In this document: one piece after another, positions 25,578 to 34,585 of the stretch | Numbering within the stretch: position 1 is the first letter of the stretch | Layout of the letters: every line of letters begins with the position of its first letter | Program-made: the position numbers and the translations under genes | The notes under the pieces: generated by a model | Databases searched by the model: none | What the model was told of the DNA's origin: nothing | What the model saw: the letters and a program-made list of their open reading frames with translations, nothing else | Origin: Streptomyces cyaneus | GTDB taxonomy: Bacteria; Actinomycetota; Actinomycetes; Streptomycetales; Streptomycetaceae | DNA length: 64,000 nucleotides | Direction: 5' to 3' | Assembly: GCF_004028635.1 (NCBI RefSeq) | Contig: NZ_RQJW01000005.1 | Location: 124,001 to 188,000, forward strand

Positions 25578-26513
25578 TCACGCCTCCCCGAGCACCAGTC
25601 CGCAGGCGACGAGCAGCTCCCGCACTCGCTTGGTGCCGATGTCGTCCGGTGCGATCTCCTCCAAGGCGAGGTACATCACCTTCAGCACCGCGTCGGCCAT
25701 CAGTGTCGTACGCCGGATACGGCCGTCCAGCGCGCGCAGATGTGTCCGGGCTTCGGCTGACTCGGGCACGTCGAAGACATAGTCCGGGCCGCCCAGCGAC
25801 TCGCTCATCATCTCCAGGAGTTCATGGCGGTAGTACAGCTGACGCAGCTTCCGGCAGGCCATGAGCGCGTCGATCAGATCCTTCGGCTCAGGCATCACGA
25901 AGGTCGGCGGCGGAGGATCCGGAGGCGGCACCGGCGCCGACGCGGTCACCGGCGGGTGCAGTACCAACGGTGTGGCGGCCGCAACGGGTTCACGCGGCGC
26001 CAGCACCGGCTTCGGCCCCAGCGGCGGCTCCGTCTCGTACGGCTGACCGGTCAGGAGCCGCAGCAGCTTCTCCGCGCCGTCGACGGCGAACCCCTCGACG
26101 GCGTAGTGGCCGGTGGGGCTGCCGCCCAGCCACACGGGCAGGTCCTTCGCGGAGCCCTCGGGCAGGACGACGGGGACGATCTTCTCCAACGCGGCGGCAT
26201 GATCCTCGTACACCAGGTTTCGCAGCAGCATGGACTCCCACTGCACCCCCTTGCCCTCACCGGGCGCCGCATCGCCCTCCGCACGCCGCTTGTACTCCGG
26301 CGAGGCGACGACGATCACGTGCCGGCTGTCCCGGATGCCGCGCAACATCCACAGCGCCCAGTCCCGGCGGCGTTCGCCTGCGGGCAGGTCCAAGTCGGCG
26401 TCGATTCCGCACCGGCGCAGGAAGTGGTAGAAGTCCCTGACCTTGTCGATGTGCCCCGCGTCGTCATGGGCGTACGAGATGAACACCCGCCCCGGCACCG
26501 ACACATCACTCAT
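25578..26513 (-). CDS. SEFIR/TIR-domain protein with C-terminal effector-associated domain
   Basis: 311 aa, first gene of the four-gene operon. The start is ATG 26513, which has GGGGGAGG four bases upstream; the longer frame lacks one. Residues about 9-155 are a SEFIR-type TIR domain: RVFISYAHDD (9-18), VRDFYHFLRRCGIDADLD, box-2-like SRHVIVVASPEYKRRA (63-78), and QWESMLLRNLVYED with KIVPVVLPEG. A Pro-rich linker follows (about 165-205). The last 100 residues are a helical bundle (KDLIDALMACRKLRQLYYRH to the end) resembling the N-terminus of the next protein. In conflict systems such adaptors signal through TIR contacts, or act as NADases; I cannot tell which from sequence. It is divergent from a hypothetical gene 121 bases away. 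Confidence 0.82.
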   Translation of the reverse strand: MSDVSVPGRVFISYAHDDAGHIDKVRDFYHFLRRCGIDADLDLPAGERRRDWALWMLRGIRDSRHVIVVASPEYKRRAEGDAAPGEGKGVQWESMLLRNLVYEDHAAALEKIVPVVLPEGSAKDLPVWLGGSPTGHYAVEGFAVDGAEKLLRLLTGQPYETEPPLGPKPVLAPREPVAAATPLVLHPPVTASAPVPPPDPPPPTFVMPEPKDLIDALMACRKLRQLYYRHELLEMMSESLGGPDYVFDVPESAEARTHLRALDGRIRRTTLMADAVLKVMYLALEEIAPDDIGTKRVRELLVACGLVLGEA

Positions 26514-26634
26514 GTGGCCTCCCCCTTGCATCCCGCGCACCACTACGAGTGCGTCCATGATGGCTCAACAGGCGCTGGAGGGAGACGTGTTCGCGGAGCT
26601 CACCTCATCACCGGGGCCATGACAGGGTGCCGTC

Positions 26635-27792
26635 ATGACCAACGCAACACGACGCACCCTCCGTGGATTTGCGGACACCTTGGTCCGCCTGGGCATAGCG
26701 ACGGACGAACAAGCCGCAGCCGGCCTGGCCAAGGCCGCCGGGATCGGCATGGACCTGGACGAGGAGTTCGAGGACACCGCCGAGCTGACCTTCCTCCTCG
26801 GCGAATGCGGCCTCGGCTTTCAGATGCCGGAAAAGGTGTCGGGCGATCTTGCGGACGGGTACGAGGAGCTGCTGCTCGATGCGGCGGCGTGCTCGGGCGG
26901 CTCGGTGGTCGTCGAGGACGTCGAGCTGGTGACGGACGAGGACGGAGACGAGTACCTGCACTTCCGGCGCAATGGCCGGTCGATCTGGCACCCGACGGAA
27001 CACCTCTCCGACAGCACCCGCTACATGGACTGGAACGCTGCCTTCGACGCCATCGGCGACCTCGTGCCCGGCAACGACGATCCACGGGGCTTCCACCAGC
27101 TGGACGAGGAGTCCTACGACGCCTGGTGGCTCCTGTTGACGCCCGACCAGCTAGAAGGGCTGAAGGAGTTCGGTCTGCCGATGCCGGTGCAGCTCGGCAA
27201 CTGGGTTCGCGACGGAATGCCCACGGCGGAGCCCGAGACGATCGCCTGGTACCTGGAGGACGACCGCCTGCATGCGAGCGAGGAGTCCCGCCGGTGTCTT
27301 GACGAGTGGCTGGCTTCGATGGACGCCGCCCTGGACCGGTGGCGAACGGCCCATCTGCCGGACGGCTTCCCCTTCGACTACTCGCTCGACTCGCTCTCGG
27401 AGCTGGAACGGCTTGTGCTGGACCGCTTCGACGGCCCCGCCTCGCTGGAGGCGGTGGCCGCAGACGGGTTCTTCGAGGGCGCGGTCAGGTACGTCGGAGA
27501 GACCGCGCTGCGGCGCTGGCCGTGCCGCTGGACGTACCAGCACTCCGACGACGACTCCTCGGTGTTCACCAACGAGCCGATGATCCGTTCCAACGCCCCG
27601 GACGGCTTCGCGGGGGAGTTCTCTCCCGACTACCTACTGCGGACCCTCGTCAGAAGCCGCACCTCCGACGACATGCGAGAGCGCATGGAATGGGTCGGCG
27701 AAGCGGTCGACAGCTACCGCAAGGCACTCCGCGCCCGCGCCTCCGGCCCCAGCGACCGAGGAGCCCACAGCCGCTTCAATGGTCCGAGTTAA
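26635..27792 (+). CDS. Hypothetical protein next to the conflict operon
   Basis: 385 aa; I do not recognise the family. It is a soluble acidic protein with no signal or membrane helix. The N-terminal 75 residues look helical (TRRTLRGFADTLVRLGIATD). The middle has Trp-rich segments (YDAWWLLLTPDQL, WYLEDDRLHASEE). A distinct C-terminal part carries AVRYVGETALRRWPCRWTY and NEPMIRSNAPDGF, which looks like a small alpha/beta binding domain. It is transcribed away from the SEFIR gene from a shared 121-base promoter region, so it could be an accessory or regulator of that system. That is position-based only. The start has no strong ribosome site (GGTGCCGTC before ATG), which weakens start confidence but not the gene. 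Confidence 0.7.
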   Translation: MTNATRRTLRGFADTLVRLGIATDEQAAAGLAKAAGIGMDLDEEFEDTAELTFLLGECGLGFQMPEKVSGDLADGYEELLLDAAACSGGSVVVEDVELVTDEDGDEYLHFRRNGRSIWHPTEHLSDSTRYMDWNAAFDAIGDLVPGNDDPRGFHQLDEESYDAWWLLLTPDQLEGLKEFGLPMPVQLGNWVRDGMPTAEPETIAWYLEDDRLHASEESRRCLDEWLASMDAALDRWRTAHLPDGFPFDYSLDSLSELERLVLDRFDGPASLEAVAADGFFEGAVRYVGETALRRWPCRWTYQHSDDDSSVFTNEPMIRSNAPDGFAGEFSPDYLLRTLVRSRTSDDMRERMEWVGEAVDSYRKALRARASGPSDRGAHSRFNGPS

Positions 27793-27967
27793 CGGGGGTA
27801 ACACCCCAGGTCAGACACGGTTTGGCGTAGTAAGCGCATACCGACCGCTCAGTTTGATGAAAACCGCACACACTCCCGGTACTCCGAAGTAACGTGCATG
27901 GCTCGCCCGCCCCCCACCTCCCTGCGGTCCGGCCGCACCGGACCCGAGCCATGCAAGGAGCAACGGG

Positions 27968-28423
27968 ATGTCCTCCCCGTACGACCCACCCTCGCCCACC
28001 TATCCCTGGCAGCCCCCCGCCCCACCTCAGCCACCCCCACCCCCACGACACCGAACCCCCGACCACCCGCCCCTCGGCCACCACCGCGACCTGCGCATCC
28101 TGCGCACCGCCTACCGCTGGCAGCGGCGCGTGGCGACGCTCACCGCGCTCGGTTACTTCACCCTCTTCCTGATCCTGTCCGCCTTCGCGCCCGGGTTCAT
28201 GTCGAGCACCGTCACCGACGGGCTGCCCGCCGGGCTGTTGCTCGGGCTACTGCAACTGCCCGTCACCCTGCTGGCGATAGGCCTGTACGAGCACACCGCC
28301 CAGCGCTACGTCGACCCGCTCGCGGACCGCATCCGCAAGGAGGCCGCGGTGGAAGCCAAGCGGGAGTCGGCGAAGAGGGGAACAGGGCAGAGGAGCGCGG
28401 GGCAGAGGGGGACGGGGCGATGA
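27968..28423 (+). CDS. DUF485 membrane protein, partner of acetate-type symporter
   Basis: 151 aa from ATG 27968 with AGGAG seven bases upstream. A Pro-rich cytosolic start (about 45 residues), then DLRILRTAYRWQRR leading into helix 1 (about 55-75) and helix 2 (about 85-105), separated by APGFMSSTVT. YEHTAQRYVDPLADRIR and a basic tail follow. This is the DUF485/YjcH family, whose genes almost always precede an actP-like sodium/acetate symporter, as here (stop and start overlap by four bases). It probably assists assembly or activity of the symporter. The operon promoter likely lies in the AT-richer patch at about 27830-27890; a TTGATG near 27853 could be its -35, but no convincing -10 follows. 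Confidence 0.88.
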   Translation: MSSPYDPPSPTYPWQPPAPPQPPPPPRHRTPDHPPLGHHRDLRILRTAYRWQRRVATLTALGYFTLFLILSAFAPGFMSSTVTDGLPAGLLLGLLQLPVTLLAIGLYEHTAQRYVDPLADRIRKEAAVEAKRESAKRGTGQRSAGQRGTGR

Positions 28424-30030
28424 CTGACTTCAGCGGAGACGCGCAGGCGATGTCCCTGGTCGCCTTCTGTGCCGTGGCCACCATCACGCTGCTGCTGTGC
28501 GTGATGATGGGCCCGGACCGCGACGACCTCGACGAGTTCTACACGGGCTACAGCTCCCTGTCCCCGATGCGCAACGGCCTGGCGATCGCCGGCGACTACA
28601 TCAGCGCGGCGACCGTACTGGGCACGACCGGCGTGGTCGCGTTGTGCGGGTACGACGGGGTCGTGCTGGCGCTGAGCACGGTCCTGTCGCTGATGCTGCT
28701 GATGTTCCTGCTGGCCGAACCCCTGCGCAACGCGGGCCGGTTCACGATGGGTGACGCGCTGGCGCGCCGTATGCCGGGGCGGGGGGTGCGTATCGCGGCG
28801 TGCGCGGTGACGCTGGCCGCGCTGGTGCCGTTGATGCTGGTGCAGCTGGCGGGGACCGGGCAGTTGCTCGCGTTCATCCTCGGGTTCTCGGGCGACTCGC
28901 TGAAGACGGGGTGCATCATCGGGCTCGGCGTGCTGATGATCAGCTACGCGGCGATCGGCGGGATGAAGGGCACGGCGCTCATCCAGATCCTGAAGATGGT
29001 GATGCTGCTCGGATCGGGCACCGTCGTCGCCGTACTGCTGCTGGCACGGTTCGACTGGGATCCGAGTGCGCTGTTCAGCGCCGCGGCGCAGCAGAGCGGG
29101 GTCGGCTCGGCGTTCCTGGAGTCGGGGCTGCAGTTCGCGGGCGGACCGCATCCCCGCCTGGACATGATCAGCTCGCAACTCGCGGTCGTCCTCGGCGGTG
29201 CGTGTCTGCCGCACATCACGATGCGCATGTACACGGCGACGGGCGCGCGTCAGGTGCGGCGTTCGATGTCGTGGGCGGTGGCCGGCGTGGCGCTGTTCGT
29301 GCTAGTGATCACGGTGATCGGCTTCGGCGCGACGGCGCTGATCGGACGTCAGGTCATCGCCGGGGCGGACCCGCAGGGCAACACGGCCTATCTGCTGGGC
29401 TCCAGGGCCGCCTTCGGCGCCGACGTCTCCGCCGCGGAGACCTTCCTGTTCACGGCGGTCACCACGGCCATCTTCCTCACCGTGCTCGCCTCGGTCGCGG
29501 GCATGATCCTCGCCTGCGCGAACTCCCTCGCCCATGACGTGTTCGCCGTCCGGGTACGGGAGTTGTCCGGCCGCCGCGAGATGATGCTGGCGCGGCTGTC
29601 GGCGCTGGCGGTGGGGGTCCCGGCGATCGTGCTGGCGACGATGGTCCAGCACCGCAGCCTGCAGCCGCTGGTGACCCTGTCCTTCTCCCTGGGGGCTTCG
29701 GCCATCGCCCCGGCCCTCGTCTACAGCCTGTTCTGGCGCCGGTACACGCGGGCCGGTCTGCTGTGGACCCTCATCGGCGGCTCGGTGGTCGTGCTCGTGC
29801 TGATGCCGGGGACCAACCTGGTCTCCGGATCGCCGGTTTCGGCCTTCCCCGACGCCGACTTCAACTGGTTCCCCTTCACGACGCCCGGGCTGGTGTCCGT
29901 CCCGGCCGGGTTCCTCTTCGGCTGGCTGGGGACGGTCGTGTCGGGGCGGCGGAAGTCGGAGGAGCAGCGACGGCAGTACGAGGCTGTGGAGGGGTGGATT
30001 CTGGCGGGGGCGGTACGGAGGGGGAACTGA
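28420..30030 (+). CDS. Sodium:solute symporter, ActP-like (acetate/monocarboxylate)
   Basis: 536 aa, start overlapping the DUF485 stop (ATGA). About 13 helices of the SSF (LeuT-fold) family. Family marks: EFYTGYSSLSPMRNGLAIAGDYISAATVLG carrying the sodium-site helix, GFSGDSLKTGCIIGLGVLMISYAAIGGMKG, and ACLPHITMRMYTA in the helix 7-8 region. FTAVTTAIFLTVLASVAGMILACANSLAHD follows in the typical late position. The YISAATVLG and DUF485 partner favour acetate, propionate or pyruvate uptake over sugars. The C-terminus is short and cytosolic. The 250 bases downstream are noncoding and face the convergent coiled-coil gene. Confidence 0.87.
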   Translation: MTDFSGDAQAMSLVAFCAVATITLLLCVMMGPDRDDLDEFYTGYSSLSPMRNGLAIAGDYISAATVLGTTGVVALCGYDGVVLALSTVLSLMLLMFLLAEPLRNAGRFTMGDALARRMPGRGVRIAACAVTLAALVPLMLVQLAGTGQLLAFILGFSGDSLKTGCIIGLGVLMISYAAIGGMKGTALIQILKMVMLLGSGTVVAVLLLARFDWDPSALFSAAAQQSGVGSAFLESGLQFAGGPHPRLDMISSQLAVVLGGACLPHITMRMYTATGARQVRRSMSWAVAGVALFVLVITVIGFGATALIGRQVIAGADPQGNTAYLLGSRAAFGADVSAAETFLFTAVTTAIFLTVLASVAGMILACANSLAHDVFAVRVRELSGRREMMLARLSALAVGVPAIVLATMVQHRSLQPLVTLSFSLGASAIAPALVYSLFWRRYTRAGLLWTLIGGSVVVLVLMPGTNLVSGSPVSAFPDADFNWFPFTTPGLVSVPAGFLFGWLGTVVSGRRKSEEQRRQYEAVEGWILAGAVRRGN

Positions 30031-30281
30031 CTGCGGCGAGTTGACCGCCGGGAAGCCGAGGGGGTGGGGCTCGTCGAGTACGGGCCGGGCGGCGAGCAAG
30101 GCGACGGCGCAACCGAGCAGGGCCACCTCTGCCAGTACGGCGATCTCGCGGCGACGCCGGGCCGGGTCCGGACCGGGCCCGGGGCGGCGCGGAGCCTCAA
30201 CTCACCTCCGGTGCCGACCAGTTCCCGTCCCGTCCCGTCCCCTCCCCGCCCGAACGCAGCGGCCCGCAACCGGCGGCGCGC

Positions 30282-31169
30282 TCACTCCAGGGCGGCCTGC
30301 CCCGTCAGCGCCGTCAGGCTGACCCGCATCTGCCCGATGTGCGCCCGCACGTCGTCCCACATGTCCCCGTGCTCGCGCAGCACCCGTTCCGTCTCCCGGG
30401 CGATGGCGTCCGACCGTCGCCGGGCCTGTGCGAGCAGCTCCGTCGCGCGCGCCCGCGCCTCCTCCTGCAAGCGCTGCGTCGAGGCGTGCGCGTCCGCGAG
30501 CTCCTGCTCCGCCTCGGCCAGTGAGGCCTCGGCCCGCGCCATCCCCTCCTTCTCGAACACTTCCAGCGCCGCCAGCCGCTCCTCGGCCTCCCGCTCGAAC
30601 TCGGTCCACCGCGTGGTGTGCTCCTTGTCCTGCTCGGTGAGCATCCCGGCGGTGCGCTCCCGCACCTCACGCAACGTGCCGAGCACCTCCCCGCGCCCCT
30701 CCTTCACATCGCGCCGGGCGGTGACACGGAGCTCGATCGCCTCGGCGCGCGCCGCGAGCAACCGCTCATCGGCACGCTCCTCCGCGTCGGCGCGTACAGC
30801 GTCCGCGTACGCCTGTGCCGCGTCACGCACGCCGTTCGCGCGCTTCTGCGCCTCGTCGACCAGGGCCTGTGCCTCCTGCCGCGCACCTTCCCGCAGGTTC
30901 TCGGCCTCCTCCTGCACCAGCGTGAGGATCCGCCGCGCACGCCCCCCGAGCGTCTCGTACGTCTGCGGGGCGAGCTGCGCCACCTCCTCACGCAGCTGCT
31001 CCACCTCCTCCTCCATCTCCCGGGCGAGGACGGTGAGGCGGGCGGCCCGTTCCCAGGCGGCGTCGCGGTCGTGGAAGAGGGCGTCGACGTAGGCGTCGAC
31101 CTGTTCGGGACGGTAGCCACGCCCTCGTACGACCGCGAAGTCGTAGAGCGAGACCGGTGCGCTGCTCAT
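30282..31169 (-). CDS. DivIVA-like coiled-coil cytoskeletal protein
   Basis: 295 aa from ATG 31169, preceded by GGAGAGGGG. The N-terminus (SLYDFAVVRGRGYRPEQVDAYVDAL) has the DivIVA lipid-binding hallmark, an FxxVxRGYxxxQVD-like arrangement. From about residue 35 to 280 the protein is almost continuous coiled coil rich in Glu, Ala and Arg. In Streptomyces such proteins (DivIVA, Scy, FilP and proteins annotated as cellulose-binding) build polar or stress-bearing cytoskeleton. The sequence is not obviously FilP or DivIVA itself. It is monocistronic; the upstream gap holds the terminator of the preceding minus-strand operon. Confidence 0.78.
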   Translation of the reverse strand: MSSAPVSLYDFAVVRGRGYRPEQVDAYVDALFHDRDAAWERAARLTVLAREMEEEVEQLREEVAQLAPQTYETLGGRARRILTLVQEEAENLREGARQEAQALVDEAQKRANGVRDAAQAYADAVRADAEERADERLLAARAEAIELRVTARRDVKEGRGEVLGTLREVRERTAGMLTEQDKEHTTRWTEFEREAEERLAALEVFEKEGMARAEASLAEAEQELADAHASTQRLQEEARARATELLAQARRRSDAIARETERVLREHGDMWDDVRAHIGQMRVSLTALTGQAALE

Positions 31170-31458
31170 CCTGGAACCCCTCTCCACCGAACGACAAAAA
31201 TGATGATTTAGCGCCCATCTTGATGTATCAGGTGGAATCGCTCATAACGCGACACTCCGCGCGCAGGGGCACGAGGTAGGCGCAGGGGCACGGCACAGGC
31301 GCGGAGACACAGAGGAGAGATGCCGAGGCACAGGGGCGCGAAGGGGCGGGTCGGGAGGGCGCGGGGCGTGCGGGCGCGGGGATGTCATGGCGTGCGGGGC
31401 GAAGGCACGCGGGCGTGCTGGTGCGGGGCGTCATGGCATGCGGGCGCCCGGGGCATGC
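31170..31458. other. Noncoding gap with low-complexity G-rich repeats
   Basis: No gene is supported. The part next to the coiled-coil gene (31185-31260) is AT-richer and should hold its promoter (TAAATC on the minus strand is a possible -10). From about 31260 to 31450 the plus strand is a G-rich patchwork of short imperfect repeats (GCGCAGGGGCAC, GGCACAGGGGCG, GTCATGGCATGCGGGCG and near copies), probably decayed simple sequence. Confidence 0.5.
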
Positions 31459-31501
31459 GAAAGGGCCGGCCCCGGTCACACAACCGAGAGCCGGCCCTTT
31501 C
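31459..31501 (-). terminator. Terminator of the SUKH-4/SUKH-1 operon
   Basis: A 12-bp perfect stem, GAAAGGGCCGGC (31459-31470) with GCCGGCCCTTTC (31490-31501), and a 19-base loop. It lies 67 bases after the stop of the minus-strand SUKH-4 gene. The A/T-rich base of the stem gives a T-run on either strand. Confidence 0.85.
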
Positions 31502-31567
31502 ACCACCCACCCGCCGCCGTCAGCGGCAGTCGGGTGATGTCACCTCACGACAAGCAGCCGGGCGGCG

Positions 31568-34500
31568 TCACAGCAACCCGTCCCACATCTGCTCCAGCAG
31601 CACCGACCACCAGCTCTCCGGCGATCCGAGCGCCGCCGGGTCGAGGGCGGCGAGCTGGGCCTGGAAGTCGACGGTCCAGCGGCCCGCCTGCTCCTGGTTC
31701 AGGCCGAAGCGAAGACGCCACATCCGGCCGAGCAGCGCCAGGCAGCGCTGGAACTCGGGCAGCCCGGTGTTCACGAACTGCGGCGGTACGGGCGCGCCGC
31801 CCGGGCCCGCCTCCACGGGCACGGCGACGATGTTCGCCGTCCCGTACTGCACGCACAGAGCCCTGCCGAAGTCGCTGCCCATGACGAGATACGAGCCCGC
31901 GTCCGACGCCGGCTGCACCCCGCGCTCGGCCGCCAGCTCCGCCAGCGTCGGAACGGGCCGCCCCGGCTGGGCCTGCGCCCAGAAGAACGGGCCCATGTCC
32001 ATCGGCAGACCGCCGACGACGAGGCTGTGCGCCACGACCGGCGGCACGCCCTGCCGCGACACGGCGGCCTGCTCGAACCGGAAGAGCCCCGGCCCGAACG
32101 CCCCCGCAAGCTCCTGCGCCACGCCCTCCGGCGGAATCGGCGGCGCCGCGTGCACCTGCGGAAGCGGGGCGCGCACCGGCGCCGGGCGGGCGGGCCCGTC
32201 GGCCACCTGGTGCAACTCGCCCTGGTGCGCGAGCAGTTGCTGCATGCCCTGCTGCCGGCTCGCGTGATCCGTGCCGTACGGCGCGATGGACGTGATCCGC
32301 GCCTGCGGCCACTGCTCCCGGATCATCCGTGCGCAGTAGGCACCCGGCAGCTCGCACGACTCCAACTCGGTGTGCAGCTCCAGCACCTGGTCCGGGGGCA
32401 CGTTCATGCCCCGCAGCTCGTGGAAGATCTGCCACTCCGGGTGCGGCGTCCCCGGCGCCGAACGCCGGATCAGCTGCTGCTCCGACCCGTCCTGCGCGCG
32501 GTAGCGGAGAACGGCCTGATAGCCGGGGCCGACGGTCGGCTGGCCGGTGGGCTGCTGGGGGTAGCCGTACGCCGGGGGCCGGCCCGGCCCGGACTGACCG
32601 GGACCCGGCTGACCCGGCTGACCCGGCCCAGGTTGACCGGGGCCGTGCTGACCTGGCCCGGGCTGACCGGGAGGCGGCGGGACCGCACCCGGCGGCATGG
32701 GCGGCTGCGGGGCACCGGGCGGCATACCCGGACCACCCGGAGCCATACCGGGGGCGCCCGGAGCCATACCGGGGCCGGGCGGGGCCATACCGGGGGCGCC
32801 GGGAGGCTGGGGGGCGCCCGGCGGCATACCAGGAACGCCGGGAGCGCCAAGAGGCTGAGGCACGCCAGGGACCTGCGGTGGCTGCGGGACCCCGGGCGCC
32901 GGCGGCGGCGGAGGCACACCGGGGCCGCCCACCGGAGGCGCGGCCAGCACGGTCTCCGCGTGGTGAACGGCACCGCCCGCACCGCCGGAGGAACCCTGGG
33001 CGCCCGGTCCACCCGGCATGCCCGGGGCACCGGGAGGCTGCGGGACGCCCGGGGGCTGCGGCGCACCGGGAGGACCGGGAGGACCGGGAGGCTGCGGAGC
33101 ACCAGGCATCCCCGGGGCACCCGGAGGCTGCGGAGGGCCACCCATCTGCCCCGGGTCGGCCAGCACCGTAGCGGCATGGTGCACCCCGCCCGGAGGCGTA
33201 CCGCCGGGCGTGCCGGGCGGATTGGGGGCACCAGGCGGCTGCGGCACGCCAGGCGCGTCAGCGACACCCGGCCCCTGCGGAGCCCCCGGCCCGGCAGCAC
33301 CCTCAGGTCCATCGGGCCCGAGCGCCGACACGAGCTGCGTCGGAACGTACCCACCCGCCGGCGCACCAGGCACCCCCGGCGCACCCGGCGTACCCGGAGC
33401 GGACGGCACACCCGGAGCGGGCGGCGGCGGAGGCGGCGTACCCCCCGCACCCGGCACCCCCGGCGCACCCGGCGGCGGAGGCGGCGTCGCCCCACCCCGC
33501 GCACGAGGAGGCGCCGCCTTGCGCGTCGCGGCATCGGCGATGTCCCCGGCGTTCGGCGCGAGCGGCTGCCCCGGCCCACCCGGAGCCTGCGGCGCACCGG
33601 CACCCTGCGGATAGCCGTACGAAGGCGCACCCGGCACCGGCGGAGGGGTCGCCCCTGGAGGCGGCGTACCCGGCACACCCGCACCCTGCGGATAGCCGTA
33701 CGACGCCCCACCGGGCCCCGGCACAGGCGGCGGCGTCGCACCCGGTGGCGGCGTGCTGCCCTGCGGCGCACCACCCTGGCCACCCGGCGCGCTCGGCTCG
33801 TCGACCGCCGGCTCGACCGCAGTCGGCGGAAGCCGGCTCCCGCCCGACATCAGCGCCGTCTTGGCATCCGGCAGCGCGGTGTCGTCACCACTCAACGGCG
33901 GCGCGAACACCGTCTCCGGCAACGGCACGGAACGGTCCTCACCGGCATCGGCGTTGGTGTCCGTCCCGGCCCAAGGGGTCGCCCCGTCCGGCACACCGGG
34001 CAGCCCCGCAGCGGGAGGCGCCGAAGAGCCGCCCGGCACCCCGCCGTGCGTCTCAGGCAGCGCCCCGCCTCCGGACGTACCGGACGTACCGCCGGACGCG
34101 CCCTCGCCCGCATCCACAGCCACACCCGCACCCGCACCCGCACCCGCACCGGCACGCGTGTCGAAGTCCGAGCTCGAACCCCCGCCCCGCCGATCCGGAA
34201 CCCCTATCCGGTCCGCCGCCTCCTGCAACCACTCCGGCGGTGTCAACAGGAACGACGTCTGATTCAGGTCCACCCGAGCCGGAGCCGCCGGAGCCGGTTC
34301 CGCAACCGTGGCCGCACGGCCGTACTCCTCCTCGTACCGGCGAATCACCTCACCCACCGGCAGCGAAGGCCACAACGTGGCCTCACCACTGTCCCGGGCG
34401 ATCACCAGCCGCTGCGCACCCCCGCCCGAGCGCGGACCGTCCGCACGGTCCTCCGCCCACACCACGAACCCGAGCTCGAACTCCCGCACCCGCACCTCAC

Positions 34501-34585
34501 GATGCTGGTACGACGGCACATCCCCGTTGATCCACTCTTCCGCGCGCTCCTGCGCCTGCGCGAACGTCACCATCGCGAAGCTCAC
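31568..34585 (-). CDS. Imm35-like / disordered linker / deaminase-like / SUKH-4 fusion protein
   Basis: 1005 aa from a GTG overlapping the previous TGA. Residues 1-95 (FAQAQERAEEWINGDV, then LVIARDSGEATLW and VGEVIRRYEEEYG) resemble the Imm35 immunity fold. About 130-650 is a huge Pro/Gly/Ala linker of collagen-like PPGAP/GMPGAP units. About 690-790 holds HTELESC-xxxxxx-C with a PQARITSIAPYG segment, a pattern I associate with nucleic-acid/nucleotide deaminase domains of toxin systems (metal-binding His/Cys near residue 735). The last 200 residues are SUKH-4: SYLVMGSDFGRALCVQYG, later FVNTGLPEFQRCLALL and ESWWSVLLEQM. No signal peptide is seen. Toxin-like and immunity-like modules thus lie in one chain. 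The SUKH-4 call is solid; the deaminase call is tentative. Confidence 0.75.
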   Translation of the reverse strand: MSFAMVTFAQAQERAEEWINGDVPSYQHREVRVREFELGFVVWAEDRADGPRSGGGAQRLVIARDSGEATLWPSLPVGEVIRRYEEEYGRAATVAEPAPAAPARVDLNQTSFLLTPPEWLQEAADRIGVPDRRGGGSSSDFDTRAGAGAGAGAGVAVDAGEGASGGTSGTSGGGALPETHGGVPGGSSAPPAAGLPGVPDGATPWAGTDTNADAGEDRSVPLPETVFAPPLSGDDTALPDAKTALMSGGSRLPPTAVEPAVDEPSAPGGQGGAPQGSTPPPGATPPPVPGPGGASYGYPQGAGVPGTPPPGATPPPVPGAPSYGYPQGAGAPQAPGGPGQPLAPNAGDIADAATRKAAPPRARGGATPPPPPGAPGVPGAGGTPPPPPPAPGVPSAPGTPGAPGVPGAPAGGYVPTQLVSALGPDGPEGAAGPGAPQGPGVADAPGVPQPPGAPNPPGTPGGTPPGGVHHAATVLADPGQMGGPPQPPGAPGMPGAPQPPGPPGPPGAPQPPGVPQPPGAPGMPGGPGAQGSSGGAGGAVHHAETVLAAPPVGGPGVPPPPPAPGVPQPPQVPGVPQPLGAPGVPGMPPGAPQPPGAPGMAPPGPGMAPGAPGMAPGGPGMPPGAPQPPMPPGAVPPPPGQPGPGQHGPGQPGPGQPGQPGPGQSGPGRPPAYGYPQQPTGQPTVGPGYQAVLRYRAQDGSEQQLIRRSAPGTPHPEWQIFHELRGMNVPPDQVLELHTELESCELPGAYCARMIREQWPQARITSIAPYGTDHASRQQGMQQLLAHQGELHQVADGPARPAPVRAPLPQVHAAPPIPPEGVAQELAGAFGPGLFRFEQAAVSRQGVPPVVAHSLVVGGLPMDMGPFFWAQAQPGRPVPTLAELAAERGVQPASDAGSYLVMGSDFGRALCVQYGTANIVAVPVEAGPGGAPVPPQFVNTGLPEFQRCLALLGRMWRLRFGLNQEQAGRWTVDFQAQLAALDPAALGSPESWWSVLLEQMWDGLL

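Noticed and set aside
27898..28419. N-terminal extension of the ActP-like symporter
   Set aside because: The frame is open upstream but overlaps the DUF485 gene in another frame; SSF length is normal from ATG 28420.
29302..30126. Minus-strand frame after the symporter with a hydrophobic start (VALLGCAVALLAA)
   Set aside because: It reads mostly antisense to the SSF gene and turns into a His/Gln/Arg shadow; only its first 30 residues look membrane-like, so no gene is called in 30031-30281.
30150..30190. GC-rich self-complementary stretch considered as a terminator between symporter and coiled-coil genes
   Set aside because: The pairing is fragmented with several mismatches; not convincing enough to call.
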